Positions 44,237 to 56,280 of a stretch of 64,000 nucleotides of DNA are shown piece after piece. Numbering within the stretch: position 1 is the stretch's first letter; the number at the start of each line of letters is the position of its first letter. Source of the stretch: Hymenopus coronatus. Taxonomy: Eukaryota > Arthropoda > Insecta > Mantodea > Hymenopodidae. The DNA lies in contig CM060895.1 of assembly GCA_030762935.1 (NCBI GenBank), forward strand, positions 75,375,001 to 75,439,000. Reading direction: 5' to 3'. Below the pieces are notes generated by a model. The model did not search any database, was not told where the DNA came from, and saw only the letters and a list, made by a program, of their open reading frames with translations. A program made the translations under genes and the position numbers.

Positions 44237-44543
44237 TTTTCAAAACACTATTTTAATTGTTGTATTCGTGTTTAGTTCACAAAGTTCATTTGTTATTAAT
44301 TTTTCCTGCAAGATATAATCACTTTTGCTTTATTTCATAAAAATAGAAATTTTGTGTAGGTATATTATTATAAATATAGTGAATTTAAGTGAGAAGTAGA
44401 GTAAGTAATTGAATTCTATACTATTATACAACATATCCTATTTTATTTCATCATTATTAAAATAACATTGAGAAGAATGCTGGGTTACATCTGTCACCCA
44501 CAGGAACAATAATGTAACAGAGATTCACACGACTACTGCAGGG

Positions 44544-45006
44544 TTAAGTATTTTAAAACTTAAACAAATAACAAGGAATATCTAAAACATGTTTAACTCT
44601 ACGAAAAAATGTATATGCCACAAACTGTGTTTATATATGTATAAGGTTTTTTCTTTGACTTACTGTTTACTAGTTATGCAAAATTCATAATTATCTTCAG
44701 TACACGGCTTTTTAATCAAAATTGTTAGAGCTATTTTTGAGAAAATAAAAAATTTTTAAATTTGTTATATTTAAAGGGTGGTTTGAGGAGGGGGAATTTT
44801 CCTCAAAATCTTCGTGTCGTATCCTCTGAAGATACTAAACTTAAATGCTAAGTTTGGTTGGTATTTTACAGATTTTTGGTTTTAGAATTGTGTTCTTTTA
44901 AAAACGTCTAAAACGTCTATTTCCGGTGAAATCTCAGGGTCGAAGTTTTGGGTGGGGTGCAATACCCTCTCTATAGACTATGTACATAATACGTGTAGAG
45001 AATGTA
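44544..45006 (-). repeat. Rep-A copy, minus, right part (split by piggyBac-like element)
   Basis: Resumes at TTAA 44544 with 'GTATTTTAAAAC' and ends at the type-1 hairpin and 'CGTGTAGAGAATGT'. Confidence 0.92.
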
Positions 45007-45933
45007 AAAATTGTTAGTAGATAATTAAATTTGTAAATATTTCTTTCTGGTCAAACTTGGGCCTATGGGAGAGAACCCCGAAGTAGGGCTATTTTTGTTT
45101 TCGACTTTCTTTCATAAAAAATCCCAGTTCGATTTTTACCATATGACAATGATCCTTTGTCAGTCCAGACTGTAGATTTCCTTGATTTAGATCTTGGTGA
45201 TGCGCAAGGTTGCAACAAAATCGGTTTCCGGAACTGCCCATACCAAATTGCGTGTCAACCAGCGTACCATTTCCCGTGTCATACGCACGGATGAACGCCA
45301 AGGCGCATTTTGTGCAGCTCCTAATAAACGACAGTTTTTTTCTCTCTCACTCCAAAGCAAAACTTGTACAGCACTACTGAAAGGCCTTTCTACTGGGAAC
45401 AGAACTGATTTGTATCGCTAATACCTACAATGGAGCCGCCTCATTGTATTCAGCAGAAGGTTCCTCTCGCATCCTGCAGCTAAAGGAGGGGGTCGGGGAG
45501 ACAGCACCCCCCAACCCGTGTCCTTCACCTACAGAATGTACAACCCACTGCCTGGTATATCCCATTAAGTGACCTAGCGCGTATAGACATGAAAATAGAA
45601 GATCGAAAGCACTCGAGGGGTTTAATAAGTTACAAATACTATTACAAGCTGAAATAGAACAGTGCATTTAATACCTGTGCCTGAAGGACTAAAAATAAAT
45701 AACAAAATAACAGTGTTATTTCCTCACCCTTTGGAGAGAAATGCTAAATTAAATTACAACAAACAGTACCGTATAGTACTTCATTCATCTAGTAAAGGTA
45801 TTCAAGGGGAGGGATGCATCTGTAAAAAAACTATAGCTTTGTATTTTCTTCTATTTTTATCAGTGATTTGATATACACGTAAACATGAAAAGTTGAAACT
45901 TGGTATTTCGCTATTTATTTTCTCAATATAATT
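45007..45933. other. Non-repeat stretch
   Basis: Moderate GC at 45180-45560. Open frames on both strands (plus 45194-45421, minus 45089-45301, minus 45425-45667) have no recognisable domain. Confidence 0.4.
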
Positions 45934-46390
45934 ACTTTCTCTACACGTACAATGTACATTGTATATACAGAAGGTATTGCATTCCACCCAAAAATTTGAT
46001 GTCGGGATTTGTCCGTAAACAATACGTTATAGGTTCTCCAGTATTTCAAAAACATGTTTTAGAAAGATGTCTGTGTGTCCGTTAACACAACTCAAAAATG
46101 AAAAATCCATTAAATACCAAATTTGGCATTTGAGTTTAGTATCTTCCAAGCATGGGACATGAAGATTTTGAGAAAAATGCCAAATCCAAATGGCAACTAG
46201 CTTTATAAAATAGTTTATTATTACTTTTGCCGAATGTATTCCTCATTTCCCTTCTGCTTAAAAAGCAAGTAATAACAATTTCTGCTAATGTTTATCTCGA
46301 TAAGCAAGCAGTAAATATGAGAATAAGCCTTTTAAAAGCAATGTGTTGCCAAGATGTAGAAAAAGTCATGTGAATGGAACACATCACACA
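45934..46390 (+). repeat. Rep-A copy with large central deletion
   Basis: Type-2-like hairpin 'GTACAATGTACATTGTATA'. Jumps from 'GAAGATTTTGAGAAAAATGCC' to 'AGCTTTATAAAATAG', losing about 400 bases. Ends 'GAACACATCACA'. Confidence 0.9.
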
Positions 46391-46395
46391 TCTTT

Positions 46396-46480
46396 TAATT
46401 GCTCCGCCAAGTATTGTGTATGTAGGTAGCCGCATACATAATAGGCAGAGAAGGTATTGTATTCCAGAGTTTTTCCACCT
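46396..46480 (+). repeat. Rep-A head fragment, tandem
   Basis: Follows the preceding copy at once: diverged hairpin 'GTGTATGTAGGTAGCCGCAT' and 'GAAGGTATTGTATTCCA'. Confidence 0.75.
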
Positions 46481-46634
46481 GACAATTATCAATTAACAGA
46501 AGCGACAAATGGAAAGAGCATGCTTTTTAACATGCATATCCAACTTTAAACCTTGATTTCTCGCAAATATTTTCAGCATTTTCCTATACTAAATATGTTC
46601 CTAAGAGGCAATATTTAATTTTTTTTAATATGTG

Positions 46635-46733
46635 TCATTTGAGGAAAGTATACAACTTTAAAACTGAAACCAAAAACAAGGAATATCTAGAAAATGGTTA
46701 ACTCCACAAACTTTGTTTAAAATGGATCCACAG

Positions 46734-46781
<48 letters not shown>

Positions 46782-47199
46782 CACGCTTAACCGGTTATGT
46801 AAAATGCATCCAGAAAGAAATTTACCTCAAAGACTATTCCAAAAATAATGAAGACACACATTTCATTTTTCCTGTAAAGATTTTTAACGTTTTGGTATTT
46901 TAATCAAAACCATTAGTGCTATTTTTGAGAAAATCAAAATTAAAAAAAAAATCATATGATGTGTAGTTTTGGTTGGGAGAATTTTTCTGAAAATCTTTTT
47001 GTCGCATCCTTTAAGATGTTGAACTTAAATACCAACTTACTTAACCGATTTTTTGTTTTTGAGCTAGACTATTTCATAGGCAGAGACACGCGGGCGCGGA
47101 TTTTGAAGTTTTTAGTCAGGGGACCTCAAAATTAGACCTTTTGAGTGGAATGCAATGCCTTCCCTGCCTACTATGCACAATGTATGTGTCAGAGAAAGA
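46635..47199 (-). repeat. Rep-A copy, minus, with (CT)n insertion
   Basis: From 'GAGGAAAGTATACAAC' to 'GTCAGAGAAAG'. The 'AAAACACACAATT...GTAGATCTCG' block is replaced by a CT microsatellite at 46736-46780. Confidence 0.85.
46736..46780. repeat. (CT)n microsatellite
   Basis: About 21 CT units, inside a Rep-A copy but not at the family's usual microsatellite position. Confidence 0.97.
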
Positions 47200-47285
47200 A
47201 GAATGCATTTGACTAAAATTTGAATAGTTTAATGACCCTATATTTTTGTTTTGTTTTTTGTTTATGTCTTTTCTTTTTTTAAATA

Positions 47286-47325
47286 CGGTACCGGAGTCTG
47301 ATCAGGACTCCGGCACTGTATACCC
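47286..47325. other. Strong hairpin CCGGAGTC/GACTCCGG
   Basis: Eight-base perfect stem (with GTACC/GTATACC-like outer bases) around a loop TGATCAG, in an otherwise T-rich segment between two Rep-A copies, about 80 bases before a T25 run. Function unknown. Confidence 0.6.
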
Positions 47326-47401
47326 TACTTTAATTTACCTTTTTTTTGTTTTACCTTGTTTTTCTGTATTACTACTGGATTGCTATTTCTTTCTCTCTCT
47401 C

Positions 47402-47426
47402 TTTTTTTTTTTTTTTTTTTTTTTTT
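47402..47426. repeat. Poly-T tract
   Basis: 25 consecutive T residues following a CT-rich segment. Confidence 0.97.
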
Positions 47427-47504
47427 CTGTTACAACACACACAAACACAAACAAGCTTTCCAGTCACATAAAAGTCGTCCATAGGGAGAAGGTTTCATAG
47501 GTTA

Positions 47505-47832
47505 TTTCAAGGAAATTCAAGATATAGATTTAATTTGTTGTGTAAGTATATGGTGTTTTAATCAAAATTATTAGAGCCATTTGTGAGAAAATCAAAATTT
47601 TAGAAAACTTTTCCAATTATAAACAATAGCTTTCTGAGGGAGAACTACCTTGAAAATCTTCATGTCAGTTACTGGAAGATTTCATCTTAAATATAAAATT
47701 CTTCTAAAATTGCCATTTTCTTGCCTTCAGGATTCTCAGAATGTATATTTTCCTGGAAAATTTGGGGATGATATTTTTGAGCAGAATGCAGTTACTTCCT
47801 GTGCTTATTTTAGGTAAGCAGTAGAGAAAGTA
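47505..47832 (-). repeat. Rep-A half copy, hairpin end
   Basis: 'GGAAATTCAAGATATAGATT' to 'CAGTAGAGAAAGT'. Hairpin reduced. CA tract absent. Confidence 0.85.
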
Positions 47833-47977
47833 ATAAGCTTTCGTAAGAATTGTTTGCAGAAGTATATCAATAATATTTGTTCAAAAAATGTGTATAAACA
47901 AAAGTTTAATACACACATTCAGCAACATAGAAATAACCGGAAACGTAAGCATTGTGGCAACGCAACAAAAATAAAAA

Positions 47978-48792
47978 GCTGATGTGTTCCATAATATGAC
48001 CTCTCTATATCGCTATAACAAATTTTTGCTAAACAGTTTACTCTTCTATTAAGATAATCGAGAAAAACATAGCAGAAATTAGAAGGCAAATAAGAGAATA
48101 CGCTACGCTAAAACGATAATCAAATCTTTTAAAAGCTGGTTGCCATGTGGTTGAAATCCGTTTCTATGTATGGCATGGCCAGGAGTTCACAAATTTCCGT
48201 GTTAGAAAAGTTTAAATGTGAAACAAATAAGAGGGAATATCTCAGAAATTGTGAACTCTACGAAAAAAATGTTTATGACATAATTGTGTGTTTTAACGAG
48301 ATCTATATTTTTTGTGACGTAAGTATTTGTCTTTCTCTTACGGTTTACCAGTTACGCAAAATTCAGCAACATTCATCAAGAATAAAGAGGTCTTTAGAGG
48401 CCATTCTCAGAAAATTCAAGATACATATTTTAGTTGCCATATAAATATCTTTAATATAAGGCATTTTAATCAAAATCGTTAGAGCCTTTTTTGAGAAAAC
48501 TAAACTTTTCGAAATATTTCCACATAAAGGATACTTTGGGGTGGGGGGATTTTTTTCTTCAAAATCTTTATGTCGCATTTCTGGAAGATACTAAACTGAA
48601 ATCTAAAGTTTGGTTTTTAATGAACCTTTCGTTTTTGAGCAATGCTGCCCACAGACACACACATGGATATGTTTCTAAAAATGTTTTTTATGGATTCAGG
48701 GAATCCTAAAACGTGTATTTCCGGTGAAATCTCGGTAAAGAATTTTTGGGTGTAATACAATACCTTCTCTACATAGTACGTGTAAAGAAAGT
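47978..48792 (-). repeat. Rep-A copy, full-length, minus
   Basis: Both ends present ('AAAAAGCTGATGTGTTCC' to 'CGTGTAAAGAAAGT'). Type-1 hairpin shortened to 'TTCTCTACATAGTACGTG'. Confidence 0.93.
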
Positions 48793-48867
48793 AAAAATGT
48801 ATATCTTTAAAAACGCAGGCAAACTATTTACACAGGTTAAAAGGTTTATAATATCAAAGCAAAAAAT

Positions 48868-49741
48868 CTTATGTGTTACACTCACATGCCTTTCTCTAGC
48901 TCTTCTACAAAGTTCTTACATAAGATTATTCTTCATTCTGCACCTTGCTAATCGAGATAATCATTAGCAGAATGTTCTTACTACTTAGTTCCTTATAAGT
49001 AGAAAGAAAATAAGGGAATACACTAGGCTAAACAGATAGTAAAATATTTTAAAAGCTATTGTTATTCGATCGTCATTGCAAATCGCTTCTTTGCTTGCCA
49101 GGAGTAGAACAAAAGAAAAATTGGCACTTCCGGTCTGAGAAGTACAAGTACTCACAACTGAAACCAAAAACAAGGAATATCTCGGAAACGGTTACCTCCA
49201 CAGCAAACATGTAAAGGACATAAATTGTGTGTTTTGATCAGATCAACATTTTCTGTGTAGTAAATTTTTGTCTAGCTCTTGCCGTGTAGCAGTTAAGCAA
49301 AATTTAGCAAAACTCATCCAGAATAAGGAGCTCTTCAGAAGCTATTCCCAGTAAATTCAAGATATACATTTTATTTGATATGTAAATATCTTTAATATAT
49401 AGGATGTTAATCAAAATCATTAGTCATTTTTTAAAAATCAAAATTTTCAAAAACGTTTCCATGTAAAGGGTAGTTGGGGGTGGGCGATTTTCTTGAAAAT
49501 CTTCGTGTCGCATCCTTGGAAGATACCAAACCTAAATATCAGGTTTAGTATTTAACGGTCTTTTCGTTTTTGGGCTATGCTGTCCACAGACACACACACA
49601 CGGACCTTTTTCTGAGAATGCTTTTTTTTGGATTCAGGGGGTCCTAAAACATGTATTTCCGGTGAAATCTTGGTATCGAATTTTTGGGTAGAATACAAAA
49701 CTTCCTCTATACACTATGTACATAGTACGTTTAGAGAAAGT
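48868..49741 (-). repeat. Rep-A copy, full-length, minus
   Basis: Begins 'AAAAAATCTTATGTGTTAC' and ends 'CGTTTAGAGAAAGT'. Same orientation as the copy before it with 75 bases between. Subfamily of the unit that reads 'TTACACTCACATGCC' at the far end, shared with 60393-61229. Confidence 0.94.
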
Positions 49742-50460
49742 AAAACAGTAAATATAAGAAATTTCCCTATGCTAGCAATAGAAATTAAAGAAAGACCATT
49801 TTGGCCATTATACTCTGTTAAACTCTCTAAAATGCTAGCAGCAGTAGTTATTTAACATTTAACGATAGTGGGCAGAGAAAAGCATGTGAATATAGCACTC
49901 ACCAGTTCCTTCCCCTTGAATGATAACCTCTATTGTCTAGTTGCACCTATGTTTCTAAGAAGTGCACTACCACCCTGGCATTTGCATCTGCTGTTTCTCA
50001 CATTCCAGCCGGTGCCATCTTCACGTCAAGTCGAACTTTATGTTCATTGACAAGCGCAAAAAAGCTCCCATAGCTTAACAAACAATGCAATGGCTGCGTT
50101 CCATTGTGAAGAGGCAACAAATATTTTAAAATAATATTTTGCCGCTTTGTCCACAGACAATAGAAGACTGTCGCAGGTGCGGCACGTTGCTGGCGCGTTA
50201 GTGTGACGCACCTGGTATTTTGCTGCACCTCTTAACACGATATAGCTTTTACTAAAAGGATTACTTAAGAATTTAGGGAGATGTGGAGAAGCCGCCGCTA
50301 AACTCTCTGCTCAAAGAAAATAGTTCTTAAAGTGAGAAGTATTGTAGCAAAATCAGCTGTCTAAATAACCATCAGACTCCGTTCGCAAATCTCGACAGGC
50401 ATGCAGACCTGTGCCATTCCGAAGTACCGCTGTAGAAAACAGCAACAAAAGTTAAGACAA
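49742..50460. other. Non-repeat stretch
   Basis: Overlapping frames on both strands (plus 49868-50050; minus 49998-50228, 50044-50238), no recognisable motif. Confidence 0.4.
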
Positions 50461-50740
50461 GACTGCCTCCATGGTCAGCGAGCTGACTTCTCACCCGGAG
50501 GTTCCGGGTTTGATTCCCGGCTGGGGCTGGGAATTTTTCTTTAACCAGAATTATTCTTTATTCCCCACAGAGTCTGGAAGTATAAATGTGAGAGTGAATG
50601 TGTGCGTTTGAGGAAAAAATAAGATTTAAACCCAATGCAAAAGAACCTATAGACAAGTGTTGTTTTTAATGCAAAGCCCCCGATATGAACTTAGATGTTA
50701 AATGGGGCAAAATAAATGAAGCAGTAAAAAACTTAAGACA
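50461..50740 (+). mobile_element. tRNA-derived SINE, family S3
   Basis: tRNA-like head 'GCCTCCATGGTCAGCGAGC' and 'CGGGTTTGATTCCCGG' (B-box), then body 'TTTTTCTTTAACCAGAATTA' and a tail ending 'AAAATAAATGAAGCAG'. About 280 bp, the best-preserved S3 head of three copies. No clear flanking duplication. Confidence 0.85.
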
Positions 50741-52267
50741 CTGAAATTGCTAATTTCTTCAAACTTGTAACTGAGCATTTTCACACAATTTGTTCAACAT
50801 ACTAGAAAACTGATTCTGATGGTTCTGTGCACATAAGAGGAGATTAAAAGCAGTATTCTACCAATGTTTTGTCAGTATCTCAAATTATTTGAAATGCATA
50901 GGAATGGGACATGAATGGAGGGTACTCGGTATCGAATCTAGGTAATTATTGTTTCTATGCCCCACGAGGGGGGGAGAACCCAGGATGGAAAGAGAGATGA
51001 GCTGAGAGAATACACCGGGAGGCGAAACCAGGAGCGACGGCATAGCAATGATAGCGTCTCCATAGTTTCCAGATTTATGCACCAGGCAGACCGGAGTTCC
51101 GCCCCACATAAGGCCCAACCCTGAAACCGCCTGAAGCAACCTTGAAATATATAACATATTTACAGGATATTGTTGCATGCCTTCTAAGTTTACTGATATA
51201 CTTTTACACACTAGCATGGGCTATTAGGAAAGATAAGATTGGATTTTATTAGAATGTTTGAGTAATTAATGTTTACTTTCTCTTAGCTCTGAAACCAATA
51301 AAATAAGAAGGCATTTATGGATGAAAACAGGGTTGAATATTAAACTTCAGTTCTCGTACATTTTACGGCCAAACGGTAAAGCTTAGTGCATCTGCGAAAT
51401 TTAGAAAATCCGCTGTTTATAAATTTTATTTTTTTTGGAAGGAAGGTCTTTGTTCTTTTTATTTAATACACCACTCACAAAACAAATCTCATTATAATTT
51501 ATAAAATAGTAATATTACTGTATTTCTTTTTCTTTACCTGTTTACCTTCTTTTATGAAGGATTTACACCCTTACTTACAAGGTCAAAGGCTTTGTGTCAA
51601 ACCTTGCTGAGAAGGAGGTCAGAGAGAAGCCAGGATGTATGATCAGTCTAATGCTTAGTATGAAAATGAAGTGAATGATACAAAATAGCGATGGAATTGA
51701 TTGCAGGATTGCAAGAAGATTATGGATATCAGCACATTTGTGGAACAAATGGCGCGGAAAACCGGAGAACCCGGAAAAAAACCCGCCCAGACCCCCTGCG
51801 GGCCCGGGGATGGAACTCTAACTTGCATGATTATTTAAATTAAAAAAAAATGTATTTTCTAAACCCATGGGTGTAATGAAATCCTTACGATGCAGAGTTA
51901 CAAGTATTTACATACTAATTCCAAGTTTTACAGTGAAGTATTAGACTGTTTATATTAAGTCATAATTATTGCTGAACAATTATTATTTTTTGTCCTCTTC
52001 AATATTCCTGGTTTTTCAAAATTTGATAATTTGTTTCTCAAAATTGGAACATTTCGATAAAAAAGTAATTTTTTTAGTGTTTTTGAGACGCATTACAAAA
52101 CCTTTGAAACAAATTACTAAAAAGTTGCATCATATGAAAGTATTTTGAATATGGAAAACACTTGAAAAAAGTCTTGCGAGAAAATAAGTGTAAAGTTGGA
52201 TGTATTTATTAATGCGCATATGCCTACCTGTGTATAGCGTTAGTTAATTCGTGGTTCAGATGTGCTG
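50741..52267. other. Non-repeat stretch
   Basis: A 110-codon minus frame (50885-51217) lies in a moderately GC-rich segment and is not recognised. At 51745-51830 'GGCGCGGAAAACCGGAGAAC' resembles the GGAGAAAAC block of element S5 and may be a fragment of it. Confidence 0.4.
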
Positions 52268-52680
52268 AATAGAAAACAAATCTGATCCATTCAAATAAAT
52301 TTCTCTAGCCCTACAAACAATGAAAGATGATTCTTCTTTCTATTCCATGTTTATTGAGATAAGGGAATACACTACGCTAAAGCGATAGTCAAATATTTTA
52401 GAAGTTGTTGCAGCACAATTGTCATTTATATTCATTTTTTTCCCCCAGAGCCAGGAGCAAGACAAAAGATACACGGACGATTTCCTGTTTAAGGAAAGTA
52501 TAAGTAGTTTAAAACTGAAAACAATAGCAAGGAATATTTTGAAAAAGATTAGCTCCACAACAAAAATATATTTGCTGTATTTTGACGAGATCTACAATTA
52601 TTTTTTAAGTTTTTCACTGTCTCTTACGGTTTTGATAGTTATGCACTGTTTCAAATCCTTTCTAAAACTACTTTTTAAAT
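52268..52680 (-). repeat. Rep-A partial copy, far end
   Basis: 'AACAAATCTGATCCATTC' through 'CTCTTACGGTTTTGATAGTT'. Lacks the hairpin half. Confidence 0.85.
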
Positions 52681-53653
52681 AAGGTCTGTGTCTGTTTATA
52701 TTTAGACAATTTTTGGGTGTCAAATGTTTAAATTCTTGCTTTTTCAAAATTTAATAATTTGTTTATATTTTGAGATGAAATACAAATTTTTAAACAAATT
52801 AGTTAAAAATAAATGAAAAAACGTTTGCGAGAAAACATATTTAATAAGTGTGCACCTATTTTTGTATAGTTTCAAATAACTTAGTTCAAATCGGTCCAGT
52901 GGAAAACATATTACATTTTCATAGAATATACTTTGCTTTATTACGGAAGAAAATAGTTTTTAAGTTATTTCTCAATTGTCAGATTTCACATATGCATGAA
53001 TTATTAGTGAGGAAATCGTAGATATTCTTCGCAAATTTGTACTAGGCATCTGTTGATACTATTGAGGCTGAAGTTCAGATTAGAGGTTTCTTTACATTGT
53101 TGACATGATTAACGCCAGGTACCTGCCCAGGGCAACGGCCTGAATGATACAAGCCGATTATACTTATTACTCTCGTCATTAGCAGTGTGGCTCACAGCAG
53201 CTGGTGTCCGGGGTTCCCCAGATGCTGCATTCTTAACAATAGGCGCTTAATAAAAAGGAAACCTTTCACGGTGCCGCACATAACAAGATTGACCAGACCG
53301 TTCTAAAAAACACAGGTAAGACACGAAGCCGGGATCTTTTTTTGCTTTTTTGTTAGGATCATGATCCCTGTAGTAGACATTTAATCTTGTGCAAAAATAA
53401 CGAATGAAGAAGATAAAAGAGGGCCAAAAAGAAACACTAATGGCTTTGAGATTTAGTCATGTGAGGAATCTTATGCACCGGTCTAGACAAGAAGTTTGCA
53501 GCACGTGTTATCTGTTGATACATTACAATGTGCGCTTTCATTTGTTATGCTGCTTGGAATAGAATGTATATACCCTGCCTCAAGCTTAAACGTCAGTAGA
53601 GAGTTAAATGGGATATCTCAGGCTCTGGTTCCCAAGGTCGCGGGGTCAAAAGT
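52681..53653. other. Unassigned DNA
   Basis: AT-rich to about 53050, then a moderately GC-rich segment (53110-53330) of unknown nature. No frame recognised. Confidence 0.4.
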
Positions 53654-54528
53654 AAAAATCTGATATGCTCCATTCACACGATTTGCTCTACATTTCTGTA
53701 ACAACATATTGTTAAAAATGTATTCTTATATTTACTTAATAATAATCGACATAAACATTACAAAAATTGTCTTAATTATTTGCTTCTTTGTAAGTAGAAG
53801 GTAAATAAGGGAATACACTAGGCTAAAACGATTCTAAAATCTTTTGGTCGCCATGTGGTTGAAATCTGTTTGTTCTGGCCAAGAGTTTACAAATTTCCGT
53901 ATGAGAAAAGCTTTAAGTATTCTAAAACTGAAACCAATAACAAGAAATATCTCAAAAATGGTCAACTCCACGAAAAAAACTTGTATGACATAAATTTTGT
54001 GTTTTAACGAGATGTACATTTTTTGTGCAGTAAGTTTTTTTCTATATGTTACGGTTAACAGTTACGCAAAATGCAGTAAAATTCATCCCGAATAAGGAGG
54101 TCTTTAGAGGCTATTCCCAGAAAATTCAACATATAAATTTTATTTTCCATGTAAATCTTTTAATATCCGGTATTTTAATCAAAATTGTTACGGCCATTTT
54201 GAGAAAATAAAAAAAATTGAAATTTTTCCATGTAAAGCATAGTTTGGGGTGGGGGATTTTTTTTTTCCAAAATCTTCGTGTCGCATCCCTGGAACATACT
54301 AAACTTAAAAACCAAGCTTAGTATTTTACTGACTTTTCGTTTTTGAGTTATGGTGTTCACAGACACACGGACACACACACGCACGCACGCGGACCTATTT
54401 TTGAAAATTCCATTCTGAATACAGGTGACCCTAAAACGTGTATTTCCGGTGAAATCTCGGTATCGAATATTTGGGTGAAATGCTATACCTTCTCTATGCA
54501 CTATAAATATAGTACACATAGAGAAGGT
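53654..54528 (-). repeat. Rep-A copy, full-length, minus
   Basis: 'AAAAATCTGATATGCTCC' to 'CACATAGAGAAGGT'. CA/CG tract 'ACACACACGCACGCACGCGG'. Good consensus member. Confidence 0.94.
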
Positions 54529-54610
54529 AAACTTCCTTACCATGGCTTTCTTCGGAAGAGATTTAAAGTAGTTAGTTTCGTGTAGATTTGGGAATATAAA
54601 GAACTTAAAA

Positions 54611-54735
54611 TGCTGATAAAGAGGCCTCTGAGCAAAATTAAGCAGTCTTATACACTCAATATAAAATGGGATGCTTTGAACCGCCGAGATAGAGCGCGCC
54701 CATAAATAATACTCAATTCAATTTCATAACACATA
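54611..54735 (+). repeat. SINE S2, 3' portion only
   Basis: 'GGCCTCTGAGCAAAATTAAG' and 'GCCCATAAATAATAC' match the body of the SINE at 26237-26534. The tRNA head is missing, as in a 5'-truncated retroposition product. Confidence 0.8.
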
Positions 54736-54788
54736 CATGCCATTAGCTTCGTCCTTTTCTACACTCGTGGCGCTCACTGTCTAAATAG

Positions 54789-54935
54789 TTCTGGCGCTTC
54801 GTGGCGCAGGGGATCGGAGGTTAAAGTCCAGCCTTAAGCCTTGGAAGTTTGTCGTGTGTTTCTAATCATTCTCTCTCCCCTGATGGTCAGTTAGGTCCCG
54901 CTTGAAAGCCAATATGTTTGCAAATAAAGAAATAA
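54789..54935 (+). repeat. tRNA-like SINE fragment (uncertain)
   Basis: 'CTTCGTGGCGCAGGGGATCG' and 'GAGGTTAAAGTCC' could be degenerate A- and B-boxes. Ends in an AAATAAAGAAATAAA tail directly before SINE S3. Confidence 0.45.
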
Positions 54936-54944
54936 ACAACTATA

Positions 54945-55232
54945 GACTGCCTCCATGGTCGAGTAGTTAACGAGCTGACTTCTCACTGGGAGGTCGCGGT
55001 TTCGATTCCCGCGGGGACGGGGAAATTTTCTTTAAGCGGAATCTTTCCCTAACTCCAGAGACTGGATTATGTAGGTATACAAGTGTGAATATGCATTTGT
55101 CTGAAAAAATAAAATTACTAAAAACCCAATGTTCAAGTACCTAAATTCAACGAGTTGTTTCTCGAGTCAAAACCCACATTATGATCAGAGATAGTAGAGG
55201 GGGCTGCATAAATTAAACAATTAAAAATAATA
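54945..55232 (+). mobile_element. tRNA-derived SINE, family S3
   Basis: 'GACTGCCTCCATGGTCGAG' and 'GCGGTTTCGATTCCCGC' head, body 'GGGAAATTTTCTTTAAGCGG'. Compared with 50461 it has an extra 8 bases in the D-loop region. Tail ends 'CATAAATTAAACAATTAAA'. Confidence 0.87.
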
Positions 55233-55492
55233 ACTAAAAATGCTCTCGCACTATCGTCAAGTTATATTATGGTGTAAATATTCAGTTGTTACAATTTTCA
55301 GCGTTGAACACCTGATCCTTTGTAGAATTTTTTCTCTATCACATAACCTTATTTTTAGAGCCTTTTAAATTTATGCAGGATTTATATCGAAAACACTCTT
55401 TTCAGTAAGTCGGATATTTGTTGCTTCTTTGATTATCACACAGTAGCTAATAAACTAAAGACCAATACACAACACTATTTTTGCTTTCTCTG

Positions 55493-56280
55493 GCATGTAT
55501 GTACAATGTACATAGTAGGGAGAGGAGGTATTTAATTCCACCTAAATATCCAATAGGAAGATTTTACCGAAAATACATGTTTTAGATCCCGAAATAAAAC
55601 AAAAGACATTTTAGAAAAATACCACAAAAAAGTTTGTTAAAATACCAAACTTGACATATAAGTTCAATATCGAACATTCTGATTTTCTCAAAAATAGCTC
55701 ACAATTGTGATTAAAATACCATATTTTTAAGATATTTTCATGATAAATTAAATGTATATCTTGAACTTTCTGGGAATTGTCCCTGAAGACCTCTTCATTC
55801 GGGATGACTTTTATAGAACTGGAAATCCATAATACATAGATAGAAACTTACTACATAAAATTTAGATTTCATTAAATCATACAATTTCTGTTGTATACAT
55901 TTTTCTTGTAGAGTTATCAATTTTAAACCAATGAAAACTTTTCTCAAACGGGAACACATCTTTCTTCCCGTTTCTCTTTATTTACTTCTGGCAAGCAAAG
56001 AGAATGGAGTTTAATAGTTTCACATGGTGACCGGCTTTTAAAGGACTTGGCTATCGCTTTAGCCTGTGCATTTTCTTATTTCTCTTCTATTTACAAGGAA
56101 GCTAGCAATAAGACTAGAACACGTTAAGAGATTTTCAATTCCACTTGGATATAACTAATTAATAAGCCCATTTTTTGCTAATGTTTATCACGTTTATCAT
56201 AAAGCAGAGGTGTTTAGTAAGAATAAGTTGTTGAATAGGCAGATAAAGTCACATGAATGGAACATCAGCTTTTTTTTTTT
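55493..56280 (+). repeat. Rep-A copy, full-length, type-2 hairpin
   Basis: Hairpin core 'GTATGTACAATGTACATAG'. The GT tract and internal palindrome are deleted. About 60 extra bases near 56105-56165 follow 'GCAATAAGAC'. Ends 'GAACATCAGCTTTTTT'. Confidence 0.9.

Larger units (their letters stand above)
42807..44543 (+). mobile_element. piggyBac-like transposon at duplicated TTAA, rearranged
   Basis: The host Rep-A copy is interrupted between TTAA 42803-42806 and TTAA 44544-44547; removing one TTAA and the insert restores 'AAAAGTTTAAGTATTTTAAAAC'. The right end is CTGCAGGG before TTAA, the GGG-TTAA terminus expected of piggyBac elements, with a subterminal 'TGTAACAGAG'. The left end begins GAAACTGTTAGC rather than CCC, so it has decayed or been replaced. 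The interior holds a GC-rich block (43085-43580) and a transposase relic (43595-44236). Confidence 0.8.
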
